A stretch of DNA of 64,000 nt. Origin: Plotosus lineatus. Lineage: Eukaryota; Chordata; Actinopteri; Siluriformes; Plotosidae. How positions within the stretch are numbered: position 1 is the stretch's first letter; each line of letters opens with the position of its first letter. Positions 23,101-34,470 of this stretch are shown piece after piece. The translations under genes and the position numbers were made by a program. The notes below the pieces were generated by a model. That model did not search any database. It saw nothing but the letters and a program-made list of their open reading frames with translations, and was not told the origin of the DNA. Location of the stretch: NCBI GenBank assembly GCA_024760905.1, contig CM045734.1, forward strand, positions 35,726,064-35,790,063, written 5' to 3'.

Positions 23101-23163
<63 letters not shown>
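23101..23163. repeat. (TA)n microsatellite at a SINE 3' end
   Basis: Pure TA directly after the SINE-1A tail. Confidence 0.96.
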
Positions 23164-23174
<11 letters not shown>

Positions 23175-23215
23175 TTACGAGTATATATACTAGTACATTC
23201 ATACATACACTATAT

Positions 23216-23540
23216 GGGGCAGTGGTGGCCTGGTGGTAAAGGCCCACTCTCATTGAGTCCCACTCTCCACATGGTGGTCACTGTCCCCCCCAGTGCAGCT
23301 AACTGGGTTATCAAAGGCCGGCCATGTCTCTCACTGTCTGTGGTGAGAGGTTCATGTAAAAGAGCCATTGCTGACTTTCGTAAAGAGTAGCTGCATAACC
23401 GTCAGCATGTTTCTGTCCCTTGCTAAGGGGTTGTGACGGGAAGGGCATGCGATGTAAAAGCCTCTGGTAAAACAAACATGCAAATCAGATGATTTGCTGA
23501 GGCAACCTCTGAAATAGGGAAAAGCTGAAAGGAAAAGAAC
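23216..23540 (+). repeat. SINE-1A, diverged copy
   Basis: Head gcagtggtggcctggtggta, SINE-1 body, and A tail ending aaagctgaaaggaaaag, followed by a short TA array at about 23540-23566. Confidence 0.85.
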
Positions 23541-23756
23541 AATATATACATATATATATATATATGTGCATAGACAATACATTTTATTTTTGTCTACTGC
23601 TCATGATGGAAGCTTCTTTGACTGGTCTGTGAAATACTTTAAAGCCAGAACCAATCGTAAGCATTCACAATTTTGTCAAGTACTTACCACATACTACAAT
23701 ATATTTTTTCAACATTTCTTAGTATTAAGTCTATAAGATTTTTATCCAAACAGGAA

Positions 23757-23946
23757 GGCTGGCGACCATCTCAGATGACTCTGGGCGATTGCAGAGTATA
23801 TCCTGGACAGCTTGCTAGGCCTTCACCGGGTAGAAACACGCTAGCGGACACACAGCCTTCTCTTGACGAAAGTCACCAATGGTTCTTTTACAGCAGTGAC
23901 AACTGTTGACAGTGGGGATTGAACCCTCAACCACTACCCAACAGGT
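23757..23946 (-). repeat. SINE-1B, degraded reverse copy
   Basis: B-tail traces (gactctgggcgattgcagag; tcctggacagcttgc), then body traces gtcaccaatggttcttttac and a B-box-like gattgaaccctc. Confidence 0.55.
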
Positions 23947-25357
23947 TATTCTGCTTTTCTTATTAACAATAATATGGCTGCTTATTTTCTTGATTTTTCT
24001 GTTAGCAGCACGTAGCACTAATGACAATCTTTAATCCACAGTAGCCATCTGCAACCCACTACTCTATAAATGAAGATACATATAAAAATGGTTCAAGTTC
24101 ACTATGTTTATTTCAAAAATTAATATGAAACAAAACAAAAAAGAAGAAACAAACAAAACAAGAAAAAAACAAGAAAAGAAGAAATACGAGTTTTGTGTTC
24201 CAGTACTGAGGATGATCTTATTGTTTCCAGTTTCCACAATCAGTAGCTTATAATATCTGTGATGCAGTTGACATTTACTCACAGTAACATCTGTATTCCA
24301 AAAACAAGTGATGACATTAATGAAACTGAATGATATTTATGACTGCTTCACACTTGCTCAGTTTTTGATGCTGTATGCATTGAATCCTCTCATCACATTA
24401 CAGTGTGTCTGGAGGTGTCATGCGTGATAAAGGGTTTATGGAATGCAGGTCTCCCTTACAGGACCATAATGTACTGAACAGAGAAACACAATATGCGGAT
24501 CAAAATTACAATGCAAGAACTGCGGCCTGATTTCTGTTTAATCTGTTCTTTTAAAAGTCTCTCTGAAATGCAACAGTACTTGTACAGTGTAGACTGAGTC
24601 AATTAATCATATGACTAAGCAGTTTAGTATGTGCTTAAGGAACCACAGTCCAGAATCAGAAGGGAATAATATACCACCTGAGAAGTATGTGCATGGAGAT
24701 TCTACACAAAAAAGTAATGAACGAGTATTAAGAAATATATAAAATCTATACACAGCCTTAATATAACATAAAACATGTACAATGACTTTAGATAGTCCTT
24801 CTTTCTATGACCTCATCTATACAGATATATAGATGAATGGGCTTTTAAGGATTAACATGTTACTTGGAAGGTATTTTAAAAGCAATGCTTGGGCAGAGTA
24901 AAAAAACAAAAAAAAACAAACAAAAAAAACATTACTGTAAATGTGTTAATGAGTAACAAATGTATAAGTCTATAATACGTCTTCATTTTATATTCCACTT
25001 CAATTCAATTCAAAATATCAAAGTTTTATTTCTATACTGCTTATTACTATTGGCATTATTGCAAGGTAGCTTTGCACACTGAAACCAACATTTGATGAAT
25101 CACTAGAAATTAAATCAAGAATAGTTACTGTAGAGTAAGTAGACACTAAACATGTTATTGCCAAGCTTGTTTTATGTTGAATCAATAGCCTTTATAGTGA
25201 TAAGTAGTCGGGTCAACAATCAAGTCAGAAAAGAGGGACTAACTGTACCAAACCAGAATGAAAACCTGGATGAAAAATTGCGAAAGCTGAAATCAACTGA
25301 ATTCTTTTTTTCATAATCAAAGACTGCTTCTGATAGTCTCACTCTTGTTTGTAAATG

Positions 25358-25362
<5 letters not shown>
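23947..25362. other. Unannotated, AT-rich unique sequence
   Basis: No exon found. A short ttcaattcaattc/tttatttctat block near 25000-25035 resembles a repeat end. Confidence 0.45.
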
Positions 25363-25598
<236 letters not shown>

Positions 25599-26959
25599 CC
25601 CTGGGGAGCTGATTAGCTCCCACCAACTTAGCATTAAACCAGCTGGCTCGCTGTGTGATTCCATCATCCTTGGTGTGAGTAAAAGGAACAGTGTCACTTC
25701 AACATACCCCAGCGTGCCATTTCAACCCCCACACACAAGCGCACACTTTTAAACTCTTATTTGGATCCAACCACATAGAAATAATTACAGATCCAGCAAT
25801 TAATGGAAGCATGCTGGAAGTTTACAAATACTGTATATGGATCAAATAAAATACTTGTGCTACTTGTCCATTAATCATCCATTAACCTTATCTATTATTT
25901 AAAGATAGACATGACATGTCTAGTCATCTCCAGACGTACATGCACCATATAATGTATAAAGCATATATTTCGCAATATTTTGGTCAATATTTTTGCAGTT
26001 TGTGATATATGCATCGACCTTTTTTATTAGTTTGTTTTCAAGCTGCAAGACGAAACAAAAGTGAAGGGGGTGGAACCATAATGCTAAGAATGTCATTACT
26101 ACAGCAGTTATGGTAATGTAGTCAGTTACAGTTTGTTATGCCATCTCACAAGCTGGCGCAGGCTAACAAGTTCTGTATCTGCATTGCATTTATATTCATC
26201 TGTATTTCCTTGACTGGAACATTCTTTTTAAATTATCGACCTTCATTAATTTTCATTTTTTTTCATTTCTTTTAACAAAAAAGTAGTCCTTTACACAGTA
26301 ATTAATGAATTATTCTCTTGAAGTGTACCACTCCATAAACTGCAATCCACATAAGCAGTACCATGTGTATGTGCTTTGAAGGTTTGCCAAAAAGTTAAGT
26401 TCCCCTTCTTATTTCATATGCCCTTTTGTAACCTTGTCAGAGTGCTCTTTCAGCACATTTTTCTCACCTCATTTCTGTCTGAATCAAGAGGAGAAATCAA
26501 AAGATAAAACAAGCATCCTTTCATAAGAAGGATGAGGGCTAGATTCGGAGGGGCCTGTCCATGTCTCGAGCTTTCTCCAAAATAAAGGTCTCTCTTTATC
26601 TCGCCTTTCCCCCTTCACTTGGACTGACCTAGATAAAATCAAAACAAAACAGTGACTTTCTCTCCAAAGCTATCCTCCTTTTAAATTATGTGCAAATCCA
26701 TGGCCACTGATTTAAAGGTATGCCAGCGTACACATGTAATTAAACATATGGATGGTAGCAAGTTAAACAGTTAGTTGAATCAAGGGGAAAATGTCTGAAC
26801 ATATTGTCCAGACATAGTGGAATCATTGAACATGGTCAGTATCTGTTTGCAAACAAGAAATGCTGACATCTACTGGTTACGTATTTTAAACACAACCTTC
26901 AGTTCTGGAAAGCCACAGTGGCTCTGGATTTTTACTTCAAAATTCATGAGACAATAGCA
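25599..26959. other. Unannotated unique sequence, possible conserved element
   Basis: No repeat recognised. The stretch about 26440-26640 has balanced composition and no low complexity (for example gatgagggctagattcggag), so it is a candidate conserved non-coding element. This is impression only. Confidence 0.3.
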
Positions 26960-27131
26960 CAGGTGGGAAACTGGCATACCGATTAGCACGTCCACCTCAT
27001 AGCATGAAACTACTTGGTTTAAGTTCCAGGCCAAGCAAAGATGTTTCTGTGTGGAGTTTGAATGTTCTCATTGTGCTTGCCTGGGTTTCCTCCAGGTACC
27101 CTGATTTCCTCTCATAGTTCAAAAACATATA

Positions 27132-27985
27132 CAGGGATCCCGCATTACTTCATGCTTCAATTTATGCAGCTTCAGTGCACTGCGTTTTTTTTTTTTTTTT
27201 TTTTTAATATTCATCGAAATAAAAAATAAGGAAATTAAGGAAGAAAAAGAGAAAAGGTTAAGGAAAATGCCACAAAAACAAGGCCAATTCTGCAAAAAAT
27301 AAATAAATAAATAAATAATTAAAAAACAAACAAACAAACAAAAAACCTTAAACAAACACAAAACAAAAACAACCCAAAATCTCCCATTAAAACTATCTAC
27401 ATTTTTGTGAGGTGCATGTGTGTGTATTTATATTTTATCTTATACATTATATTTTCTTTTTTTAGGGGGCAGTGGTGGTCCAGTGGTATAAGGCGCCGGA
27501 TCGCTGATCCAAAGGTTGGGGGTTCGAGTCCCACTCTCCACAAGGTTGTCACTGCCCCGCCCCAGTGCAGCTAACTGGGTTATCAAAGGCCGGCCATGTC
27601 TGTCACTGTCTATGGTGTGAGGCATGTAAAAGAACCATTGCTGACTTTCGACAAGAGTACGCTGCAAAGCCGTCAGCGTGTTTCCGCCCTGCGATGGCTT
27701 GGCGAGCTGTCCAGGGTGTACTCTGCCCTCGCCCTGAGTTGGCTGGGATGGGCACCAGCCTCCCCGCGACCCTAATTAGGATGAAGCGGGTACAGAAAAT
27801 GATGACATTATTTTTTTATGTTTAATTGTTATTATAAGCATTTATAGCACTGAATATGTATTTATTAATATTATATACACATATACATGTATGTTTACGT
27901 CAGTCGGGTTGATCCTACTTCGCGGATTTCAGTGATCGCTTGGGGATCTCGGTTCCAATTAACAGCAGAAAGTGACGGATCCCTG
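27132..27985 (+). mobile_element. Tigger-D inserted in SINE-2 and carrying a SINE-1B
   Basis: Ends cagggatcccgcattactt and agtgacggatccctg, flanked by TA at 27130-27131 and 27986-27987. The interior is interrupted at 27465-27806 by SINE-1B. Confidence 0.9.
27465..27806 (+). repeat. SINE-1B, full-length copy
   Basis: Head ggcagtggtggtccagtggt with box A, box B ggttcgagtcc, body, then the B tail ggcgagctgtccagggtgta and ccctaattaggatgaagcgg. The flanks share an acattat/T-rich stretch consistent with a short target duplication. This is the clearest B-tail copy. Confidence 0.92.
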
Positions 27986-28025
27986 TACATCAGGTTAAAT
28001 GTTTTTTTCTGAGTTGCCCCTATGG

Positions 28026-28737
28026 CAGTGCTTCTCAATTATTTTCTGTTACGCCCCCCCTAGCAAGAAGAAAACAATTCGTGCCCCCCCACCACCCACT
28101 TTCCGCCGCAACTATAAATTATAACTTTTTTCTATAATATAGTTACAGGTATATCTCTTCATTATATCGTATCCTTGTTAACATAAATAAAACAAAAAGA
28201 AAGAGATATAGTTCAACTTACAAGAATAACTTTTTAACATTTTTATTAGTCTGTAAAAGAAAGTGCATCAATTTGCCTTAAATTTAAAAATAATAATATC
28301 CTTGTTACATTTTTTGACAAACTTACCACACCATTTGCTGCTGAAAATAAAATCAATAAATAATTAATTCAAATTGACTTCAGAAACATTAACTCAGAAG
28401 CACAATATATAAACACTTTAACCTACAAAACAAGAACAAATAGAACAATTTGTGCTGATTTTTTTTCCTCAAAATGAGGAAGCCAAGATTAATGGCTACA
28501 ATGAGCACGTTTTGCAGCGCACAGCTTCTCAAAGCGAGGTTTGAAGCATGACACTGCAACTCTCAGCTCCTGATGAGTTTAATGAGGGCGCCACTGCCAA
28601 CTACTGGAGTGGATGTGCAATTACACTTTCTTGTAGTACGGCGGAAAAAAAGCATGTTCTCCTGGGTCACACGCGCCCCCCTCAGCATCCCATCGCGCCC
28701 CCCCAGGGGGGCGCGCCCCACTATTTGAGAAGCACTG
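28026..28737 (+). mobile_element. hAT-type non-autonomous element
   Basis: The terminal repeats cagtgcttctcaa and ttgagaagcactg are perfect inverses over 13 bp. The flanking 8-bp sites are ccctatgg (28018-28025) and ccctaggg (28738-28745), one mismatch. There is no transposase frame. It is inserted in the SINE-2. Confidence 0.92.
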
Positions 28738-28858
28738 CCCTAGGGTGAGTATAAATAGTTGTGTGTTGGCCCTGTCATGGACTAGAGAGCTGTTTAGCAT
28801 GTACCCCACATTTGCTTAGAGTTGGCTGAGATAGACCTCCTTGCAACCCTAGTATTGT

Positions 28859-29346
28859 TTGGCATGAGAAAGACAATAGCACAACACATCTGCTAAACGG
28901 TGGAAAGTCTCTAGGTAAGGAACGATATTGCAGATTAGAAGTATACAGTGTTTTTTGATACGATAATTGCTAAACCTAACATTAGCTTTAAGTTTGCCAA
29001 CTTGCTCACATTTTTAGAAATGTTGATAAATGACAGTAAAATAAAATAGCCAGGAAGCACAGATGCAAAACATATAGGAGTAGTGGCATTAAACCAAATG
29101 AATACTTTCCAATAAGTGTACGCTACAAGAATTCACAAGAAATAAGTTACAGCACATTAAAATGTCATGACTTAGTAGATACAGTACTTTGGTTATAAAC
29201 ATAAACATGATTGATATACATATTGCATTGTTTAGCATTAACATGCGCATGAGCCAAATGACTTTTTTTGGAGGTCATATTAAATAATTTTCTGAAAGAA
29301 AAGCTACTTTTTTTTAAAATCTCCAATACACTGACATCTTAAGTAT
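28859..29346. other. Unannotated AT-rich sequence
   Basis: Nothing recognised. Confidence 0.5.
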
Positions 29347-29558
29347 CTTCTTCTTTTCCTTTCGGCTGTTCCCTTCAGGGGTCGCCACAGTGAATCATCT
29401 GCCTCCGTCTCACCCTATCCTCTATCTTCTTCTATTACACCAACTACCTTCATGTCTTCCTTCACCACATCCATAAATCTCCTCTTTGGTCTTCGTCTAG
29501 TCCTTCTGCCTGGTAGTTCCAACCTCAGCATCCTACTACCAATATATTCACTACATTC
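29347..29558 (-). mobile_element. RTE LINE, 3' fragment, reverse
   Basis: The last roughly 210 bp of the family. It is 5'-truncated and flanked by the 13-bp duplication acatcttaagtat at 29334-29346 and 29559-29571. Confidence 0.93.
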
Positions 29559-29784
29559 ACATCTTAAGTATACGACTCTTAAAATGCAATACTTTTGCAG
29601 AACAATGTAAGCATGTAATGAATGCAATTTGTCAGTGTTTTTTTTTTTTTGTTTTAATTTATGTTTTCTTCCAGAGGTGTCCGTGATTTATTGTATGTCA
29701 ACAAACTTCAAAACTCATATAGTGCAGTCACACTTTTTAAAAACTATTTCAGCACTGAATTGCTGATGAATAAGAAGTTTTTTT

Positions 29785-30126
29785 CTTGGCTTTTTCCCTT
29801 TTTCTGGGGTTGCCACAGCGAATGATTCGCATGTTTGATTTGGCATAGGTTTTTACGTCGGATGCTCTTCCTGACACAACCCTTTAGCAAGGGGCGTAAA
29901 CATGCTGAAGGCTTTGCAGCTACTCTTTACGAAAGTCAGCAATGGTTCTTTTACATGAACCTCTCACCACAGACAGTGAGAGACATGGCCGGCCTTTGAT
30001 AACCCAGTTAGCTGCACTGGGGGGGGGGGGGGGGGGTACAGTGACAACCCTGTGGAGAGTGGGACTCGAACCCCCAAACTTAGGATCAGCGATCCAGTGC
30101 CCTATACCACCAGGCCACCACTGCCC
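29785..30126 (-). repeat. SINE-1A, reverse copy with long poly-G
   Basis: Tail ttggctttttccctttttct, head ending gccaccactgccc. The internal tract has grown to about 18 G at 30019-30036. Confidence 0.9.
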
Positions 30127-30340
30127 ACCAAGTTTTTCTTCGCTAAATAACGCCCATATAATTGATACAACAGCACTGTTAATGCAGCATAAAACAAAGC
30201 TGTAGTCTATGGGCCAATACTGTTATGTTGTCAGGTTAGTTTGACTCAAGATGACAATGCAATGTACGAAAACATTAATCTGATTGTGATCGGATCGTAT
30301 GCTTACAACAATATGTCCACATATGACTGCATCCCCTTAG

Positions 30341-30724
30341 GTTTAAAATTCATTCATTAATTTTCTAGGCCACACAATCTTAAATAGGGTCGCAGAGAGT
30401 CTGGCCCCTCACACACGGCTAGCCTCTCAGCCGGTACTGGGCAAAGGCAGGGTACACCCTGAACAGCTTCCCCAACCACTGCAGGGCTGACACACACAAC
30501 CATTCACAATCACATCTTATGGCAATTTGGAACAGCCAGTTCGCCGAATATGCATGGATTTGGACTCAGGGAGGGAACTGGAATACCTGGAGGATACCCA
30601 CACAAACATGGGAGGAGCATGTAAACTCCACACAGAAACGCCCAGAAGCAAAAGAAATTGAATTGATTACCTTGTTGGTGTGAGGCGGACATGCTAACTA
30701 CTGCACCATTGTACCCTCCCCAAG
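30341..30724 (-). repeat. SINE-2, near full-length reverse copy
   Basis: Tail attcattcattaattttct, then ggcagggtacaccctgaaca, tggcaatttggaacagcca, catgtaaactccacacagaa and the reversed head gaggcggacatgctaactac. Confidence 0.85.
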
Positions 30725-30738
30725 TTTTAGGATACAGT

Positions 30739-31094
30739 CTGTCTGTCTTCCTTTCGGCTTTTTCCCTTTTACTCGGGAGTCGCCACAGCGAATCATCTGA
30801 TTCGCACATTTGATTTGGCAGAGGTTTTTACGTCGGATGCCCTTCCTGACACAACCCTTTTAGCAAGGGACAGAAACACACTGATGACTTTGCAGCTACT
30901 CTTTACGAAAGTCAGCAATGGTTCTTTTACATGAACCTCTCACCATAGACAGTGAGAGACATGGCCCGCCTTTGATAACCCAGTTAGCTGCACTGGGGGG
31001 GGGACAGTGACAACCTTGCGGAGAGTGGGACTCGAACCTCAACCTTTGGATCAGCGATCCAGCGTCCTATACCACTAGACCACTACTGCCCCCT
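30739..31094 (-). repeat. SINE-1A with 13-bp target duplication
   Basis: Full-length reverse copy between two copies of tttaggatacagt (30726-30738 and 31099-31111). Tail cttcctttcggctttttccc, box B gggactcgaacctc. Confidence 0.93.
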
Positions 31095-31279
31095 AAGGTT
31101 TAGGATACAGTACTTTACTAAAATAAATAATGCATAATAACAAAAGTGAGTTCATCGGAAAATTAGAGTAGAATAGCATACATGATCATAAATGACATTA
31201 AAAGATACAGTTTAAAAAAGTTGAAGTGAAAGACAAACACATATGAAAGCACAGATAGACATTTGGTGATTTTGGAGGC

Positions 31280-31285
31280 TTTATT
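31280..31285 (-). terminator. Polyadenylation signal AATAAA of the LU-domain gene
   Basis: AATAAA on the minus strand about 150 bp past the stop codon at 31436. Other AATAAA-like words occur nearer the stop (about 31401-31416), so the used site is uncertain. Confidence 0.5.
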
Positions 31286-31435
31286 TGATCAGTCAGTGAT
31301 AATTATTACTTTTTTTGTTTGTTTTTGCGCCTGACTGCTAAAAATCCCTCTCATAGCTTTAGCACAGCACTCATTTTCAAATTCTTTGTCCCCATATTAT
31401 GTTATTTATTTATTTATTTTTTACATTTTTCCTTT

Positions 31436-31635
31436 TTAGAGCTGAAGCCACAATGTAGTGAAGAAGGTCATCAATAAATAAAGTGTGTGTGATGACAAAA
31501 CAAATGACTTCTGATTCTGGGATGCACAGTTACACAGATCTGAGTTGCAGCACTGTATTTTCACTCCTGGAAGTTCCTCTATATGGCAGTGACGGGATGT
31601 GGCACATCCGCTGGTAAGCACCATCCCTAAAGCAG
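31436..31635 (-). CDS. LU-domain (Ly6/CD59-like) GPI-anchored protein, exon 3
   Basis: This last coding exon supplies the second half of the LU (three-finger) fold and the C-terminal anchor signal of a 137-residue cell-surface protein. It carries SGCATSRHCHIEE, then the family hallmark CCNSDLCN, then a polar spacer and a hydrophobic end (LYLLMTFFTTLWLQL) before TAA. That end is the usual signal for replacement by a GPI anchor. The acceptor is TGTCCACAG directly before 31635, and the first two bases complete a codon begun in exon 2 (phase 1). Ly6-family proteins act at the outer membrane as ligands, inhibitors or receptors; which role this one has cannot be told. No symbol is assigned because the family is large and fast-evolving. 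Confidence 0.85.
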
Positions 31636-31753
31636 CTGTGGACATGTAGGCACAAGAGACCAGGAAACTCATGCAGAGGTGCAGAGGCTTTGTTTTCTAT
31701 TATAGTAGTGGTTTAGGACAAAGCACCTTAATTGTGTTTAACTTTACTATACA

Positions 31754-31754
<1 letters not shown>

Positions 31755-31809
<55 letters not shown>
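31755..31809. repeat. (TA)n microsatellite
   Basis: Pure TA in intron 2 of the LU-domain gene. Confidence 0.96.
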
Positions 31810-31812
<3 letters not shown>

Positions 31813-31916
31813 TTTCTGAGTAGATCCTTCCATAGGAGAGTGCTCAATACTTTTTGGTAGAGCAAATAAACAAAAATAAAAGGACAGGACAAAGACTTTC
31901 TATTGAAACTCCATTT

Positions 31917-31969
31917 ATCACTACAGATCTGTTTGAGGGTGGTGAAACCATCCTCTCTCTTCAGGTGAT
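31917..31969 (-). ncRNA. Degenerate hammerhead ribozyme motif (left arm)
   Basis: Same layout as 15674-15728 (ATCAC, CTGAAGA, stem II, stem III, GTGAT), but the GAAA core has lost its G and reads CTCAAAC. Loss of this invariant base should stop cleavage. Confidence 0.6.
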
Positions 31970-31988
31970 TATAGAAGAATCTTCTATA

Positions 31989-32042
31989 ATCACCTGAAGA
32001 GAGAGGATGGTTTCACCACCCCTCAAACAGATCTGTAGTGAT
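31989..32042 (+). ncRNA. Degenerate hammerhead ribozyme motif (right arm)
   Basis: Mirror of the left-arm motif on the plus strand. CTGAAGA is intact, but the second core box reads CTCAAAC without the required G. Confidence 0.6.
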
Positions 32043-32085
32043 AAATGGAGTTTCAATAGAAAGTCTTTGTCCTGTCCTTTATTTT

Positions 32086-32088
<3 letters not shown>

Positions 32089-32164
<76 letters not shown>

Positions 32165-32174
32165 CCACACATAA

Positions 32175-32239
<65 letters not shown>

Positions 32240-32250
32240 TATAAAAATAT
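32089..32250. repeat. (TA)n microsatellite with central CA stretch
   Basis: TA arrays flank an acacacccacac block at about 32158-32184. Confidence 0.95.
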
Positions 32251-32539
32251 ATATATAAAACATTCATGAAAGTGTTTTGTAACAATGATATAACCGTTCA
32301 TTGTAAATGAATACAGTACAAGTATATGCAGTATATGTTACAAAATATACAAGTCCAGTGTTTATTCAGGCTTTGTAGTTGCTGATGACTGCAGCCACTG
32401 ATCTGGCTGAAGCTGTGAGAGAGTGGCATAAGTGAAAATAGGATGAGATGAGGGCAGCTGTTGGATTAGTTTTTACTGTTCTATGTAAGTAGATAGATGG
32501 ATATTTAGATAGATATATAGATCTGCAATTTATCTTGGA

Positions 32540-32711
32540 CTTGGCAGCCCAATGATTGTGTGCTGGATAACTGATTCCAAGGTCGGGGATTCAAGCCTCA
32601 CTATCAATGGGTTGTCACGGCTGTCCCCCCAGTGCATCTAATTGGGTTATCAAAGGCCAACCATGTCTCTCACTGTCTATGGTGAGGGAAATGTAAAAGA
32701 AACATTACTGT
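32540..32711 (+). repeat. SINE-1, 3'-truncated
   Basis: Diverged head ggcagcccaatgattgtg, B-box ggattcaagcctc, body to tgtaaaagaaacattact, where another repeat takes over. Confidence 0.7.
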
Positions 32712-32714
32712 ATT

Positions 32715-32890
32715 GATCTGAATCTTCAGGCAGTTGATTTGTCAATCCCACAGATTGACCAATCAACTGCCTAAAGACTCAGATCGGTTGATTAAATGAG
32801 CCAAGTCAGGTGTGCTGCTGCTTGGTTGAAAGAAAAACCCTGCAGCCGCATGCCCCTTTGTGAAATGAGTAATAAAGCCATGGATTAAAT
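32715..32890. repeat. 33-bp hairpin leading a probable MITE fragment
   Basis: Arms 32715-32747 and 32753-32785 are inverse copies with three mismatches and a 5-base loop. The following block (aggtgtgctgctgcttggtt; accctgcagccgcatgcccc) resembles a common teleost DNA-element end. Confidence 0.6.
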
Positions 32891-34080
32891 GGATCATAAA
32901 ATGAACGAATGAATGATAACATGATTGTGATTACATCCCATGATCGTGATGACAATTTTTATTTTGTTAATTTATGATATTATACCATAACCATTCTTGA
33001 TTATTTACATTTAATGTTGTGTCCTGTCTATGAGAACACCGAGTTCCTTTTTTCACTTATGATAAACCAAAAATAAAAAATATCAGCAATGTTTACACGT
33101 TACATAAAAGTTTTAAAATAATTAATTAAGCACATGAACTATAATTTGAATTAGATTTAGGTGAATTGAAATGTCACCGCTATCTGAGCTATGCAATACA
33201 AAATAAATCAAAATATGACCAATCATAATCAAGAATTCAACAGCACCTAGTATAAACAAGGTTTGATAAATAACACAGAGATGTCAGTTTTCCAAGTGAC
33301 TTAAAACTGATGTATTCATTCTAGGTGATGCTGTTCACACAGTATAAGTGGTTTAGAGAGTGAATATTGAGGTTAATGCGGCTTAATATGGGTGGAGAAG
33401 AACATGGTGTGCAATGTAAAGCAGTCGGAAGAGTGATTATCCCTCTGGAAAGCTTCTTACTCTGCCACTTATACATAAGGAACATTGAACTAAGACCTGA
33501 GAAATCAGGACCTTCAATGTCAGAAATGATCCAAGGCAAAAAGTTTTCTTTACTGATAATTTGTCGGCTGAGATAGGCTTCAGCCTCAAGGCAGCCCAAA
33601 TAAGATGGCCAAACAGTGAGATAGTGTGTGAGATAATAGCAGAATGCATCTGCTGAAATGTTTAAAACTATAAATAGTTTTTATATTGAATTTTAACATT
33701 AATGTAAGTGGTGGTTCCAGAAAACATCTATTACAATACTGTATTTTGATTTATTTCATATGCTGAAATCTTTGTAATTTACAAAGTCTTTATTTGCATG
33801 TTTGAACATATACTGAGTACACATGAAAACGCACCACTTGAAAAAAGTCAATATTTAAGTTCAAGTGAACTTCAATATAATTTTTATACAACAGCAACAC
33901 TACAGTGACCTCACCCGACATGCCAGGTGCAAGAAATGCGAGAATTTCATGTTAACTGTAACGCTAGGCAATTTGTCGCAAAAACGCAACATTTTGCACG
34001 AACACCACGGGAAAAATTAATTTCACTCGGAATTTGTGCACACATTGCCTTTTAAAGCATGTGAATCCAAATAAAATTTC
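32891..34080. other. Intronic AT-rich sequence
   Basis: Intron 2 of the LU-domain gene. No further exon or named repeat recognised. Confidence 0.5.
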
Positions 34081-34110
34081 ATTGTTCGCTGACACTTGTG
34101 AAAAGCCGAC

Positions 34111-34470
34111 ATGATGGCACGACTTACAGCCCCTGAACAAAAATGTGCCATAGGCAGGCTTCAAAATGGTGCCAGCACCAGGGAAATTGCCAGACGACTA
34201 CACTGCACACACACACAACGATCGCAAGACTCCATCAAAGGTTTCTGCAAATGGGGAGCACTCGGGACCGTCCTCGACCGGATCAACAACGTGTGACAAC
34301 CACGTCAGGACCGTCAGATCATACAGGATCATGTCCAAGACCGAACACTACCAGCGACAAGCACGGCTGCTCAAGTTCAAGGACGATGTGGATTCATTCA
34401 CCCTAACACCGTACAAAACCGTCTGCGAGCTGCAGGCCTGCATGCACGACGTCCTTATTTTAGCCCCATA
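34111..34470 (+). pseudogene. Tc1/mariner-type transposase N-terminal remnant
   Basis: The frame from 34111 reads MARLTAPEQKCAIGRLQNGA, then STREIARRLHCTHT, a helix-turn-helix of Tc1-like transposases. After a shift, the continuation in the next frame has TIARLHQRFLQMGSTRDRPR and QQRVTTTS, the GRPR-type linker region. The catalytic domain is absent. It lies in intron 2 of the LU-domain gene on the opposite strand. Flanking inverted repeats were not found. Confidence 0.6.

Larger units (their letters stand above)
26960..28858 (+). repeat. SINE-2 split by nested insertions
   Basis: Three pieces of one SINE-2 lie at about 26960-27131 (head with ggtttaagttcc; tgtgtggagtttgaatgttc), 27986-28025 and 28738-28858 (gagttggctgagatagacct). 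Tigger-D and hAT insertions separate them. Rejoining across the TA and the 8-bp duplication restores the expected block order. Confidence 0.75.
31870..32088. mobile_element. 219-bp palindromic fold-back element
   Basis: Two arms of about 109 bp (31870-31978 and 31980-32088) are reverse complements with only a few single-base differences, around a one-base centre. Each arm carries a damaged hammerhead motif. One arm is also present at 15628-15746. TA arrays lie on both sides (31755-31809 and from 32089). Confidence 0.9.

Noticed and set aside
23101..23163. CRISPR-like or centromeric array
   Set aside because: Simple TA repeat with no spacers; no repeat-spacer structure exists anywhere in the window.
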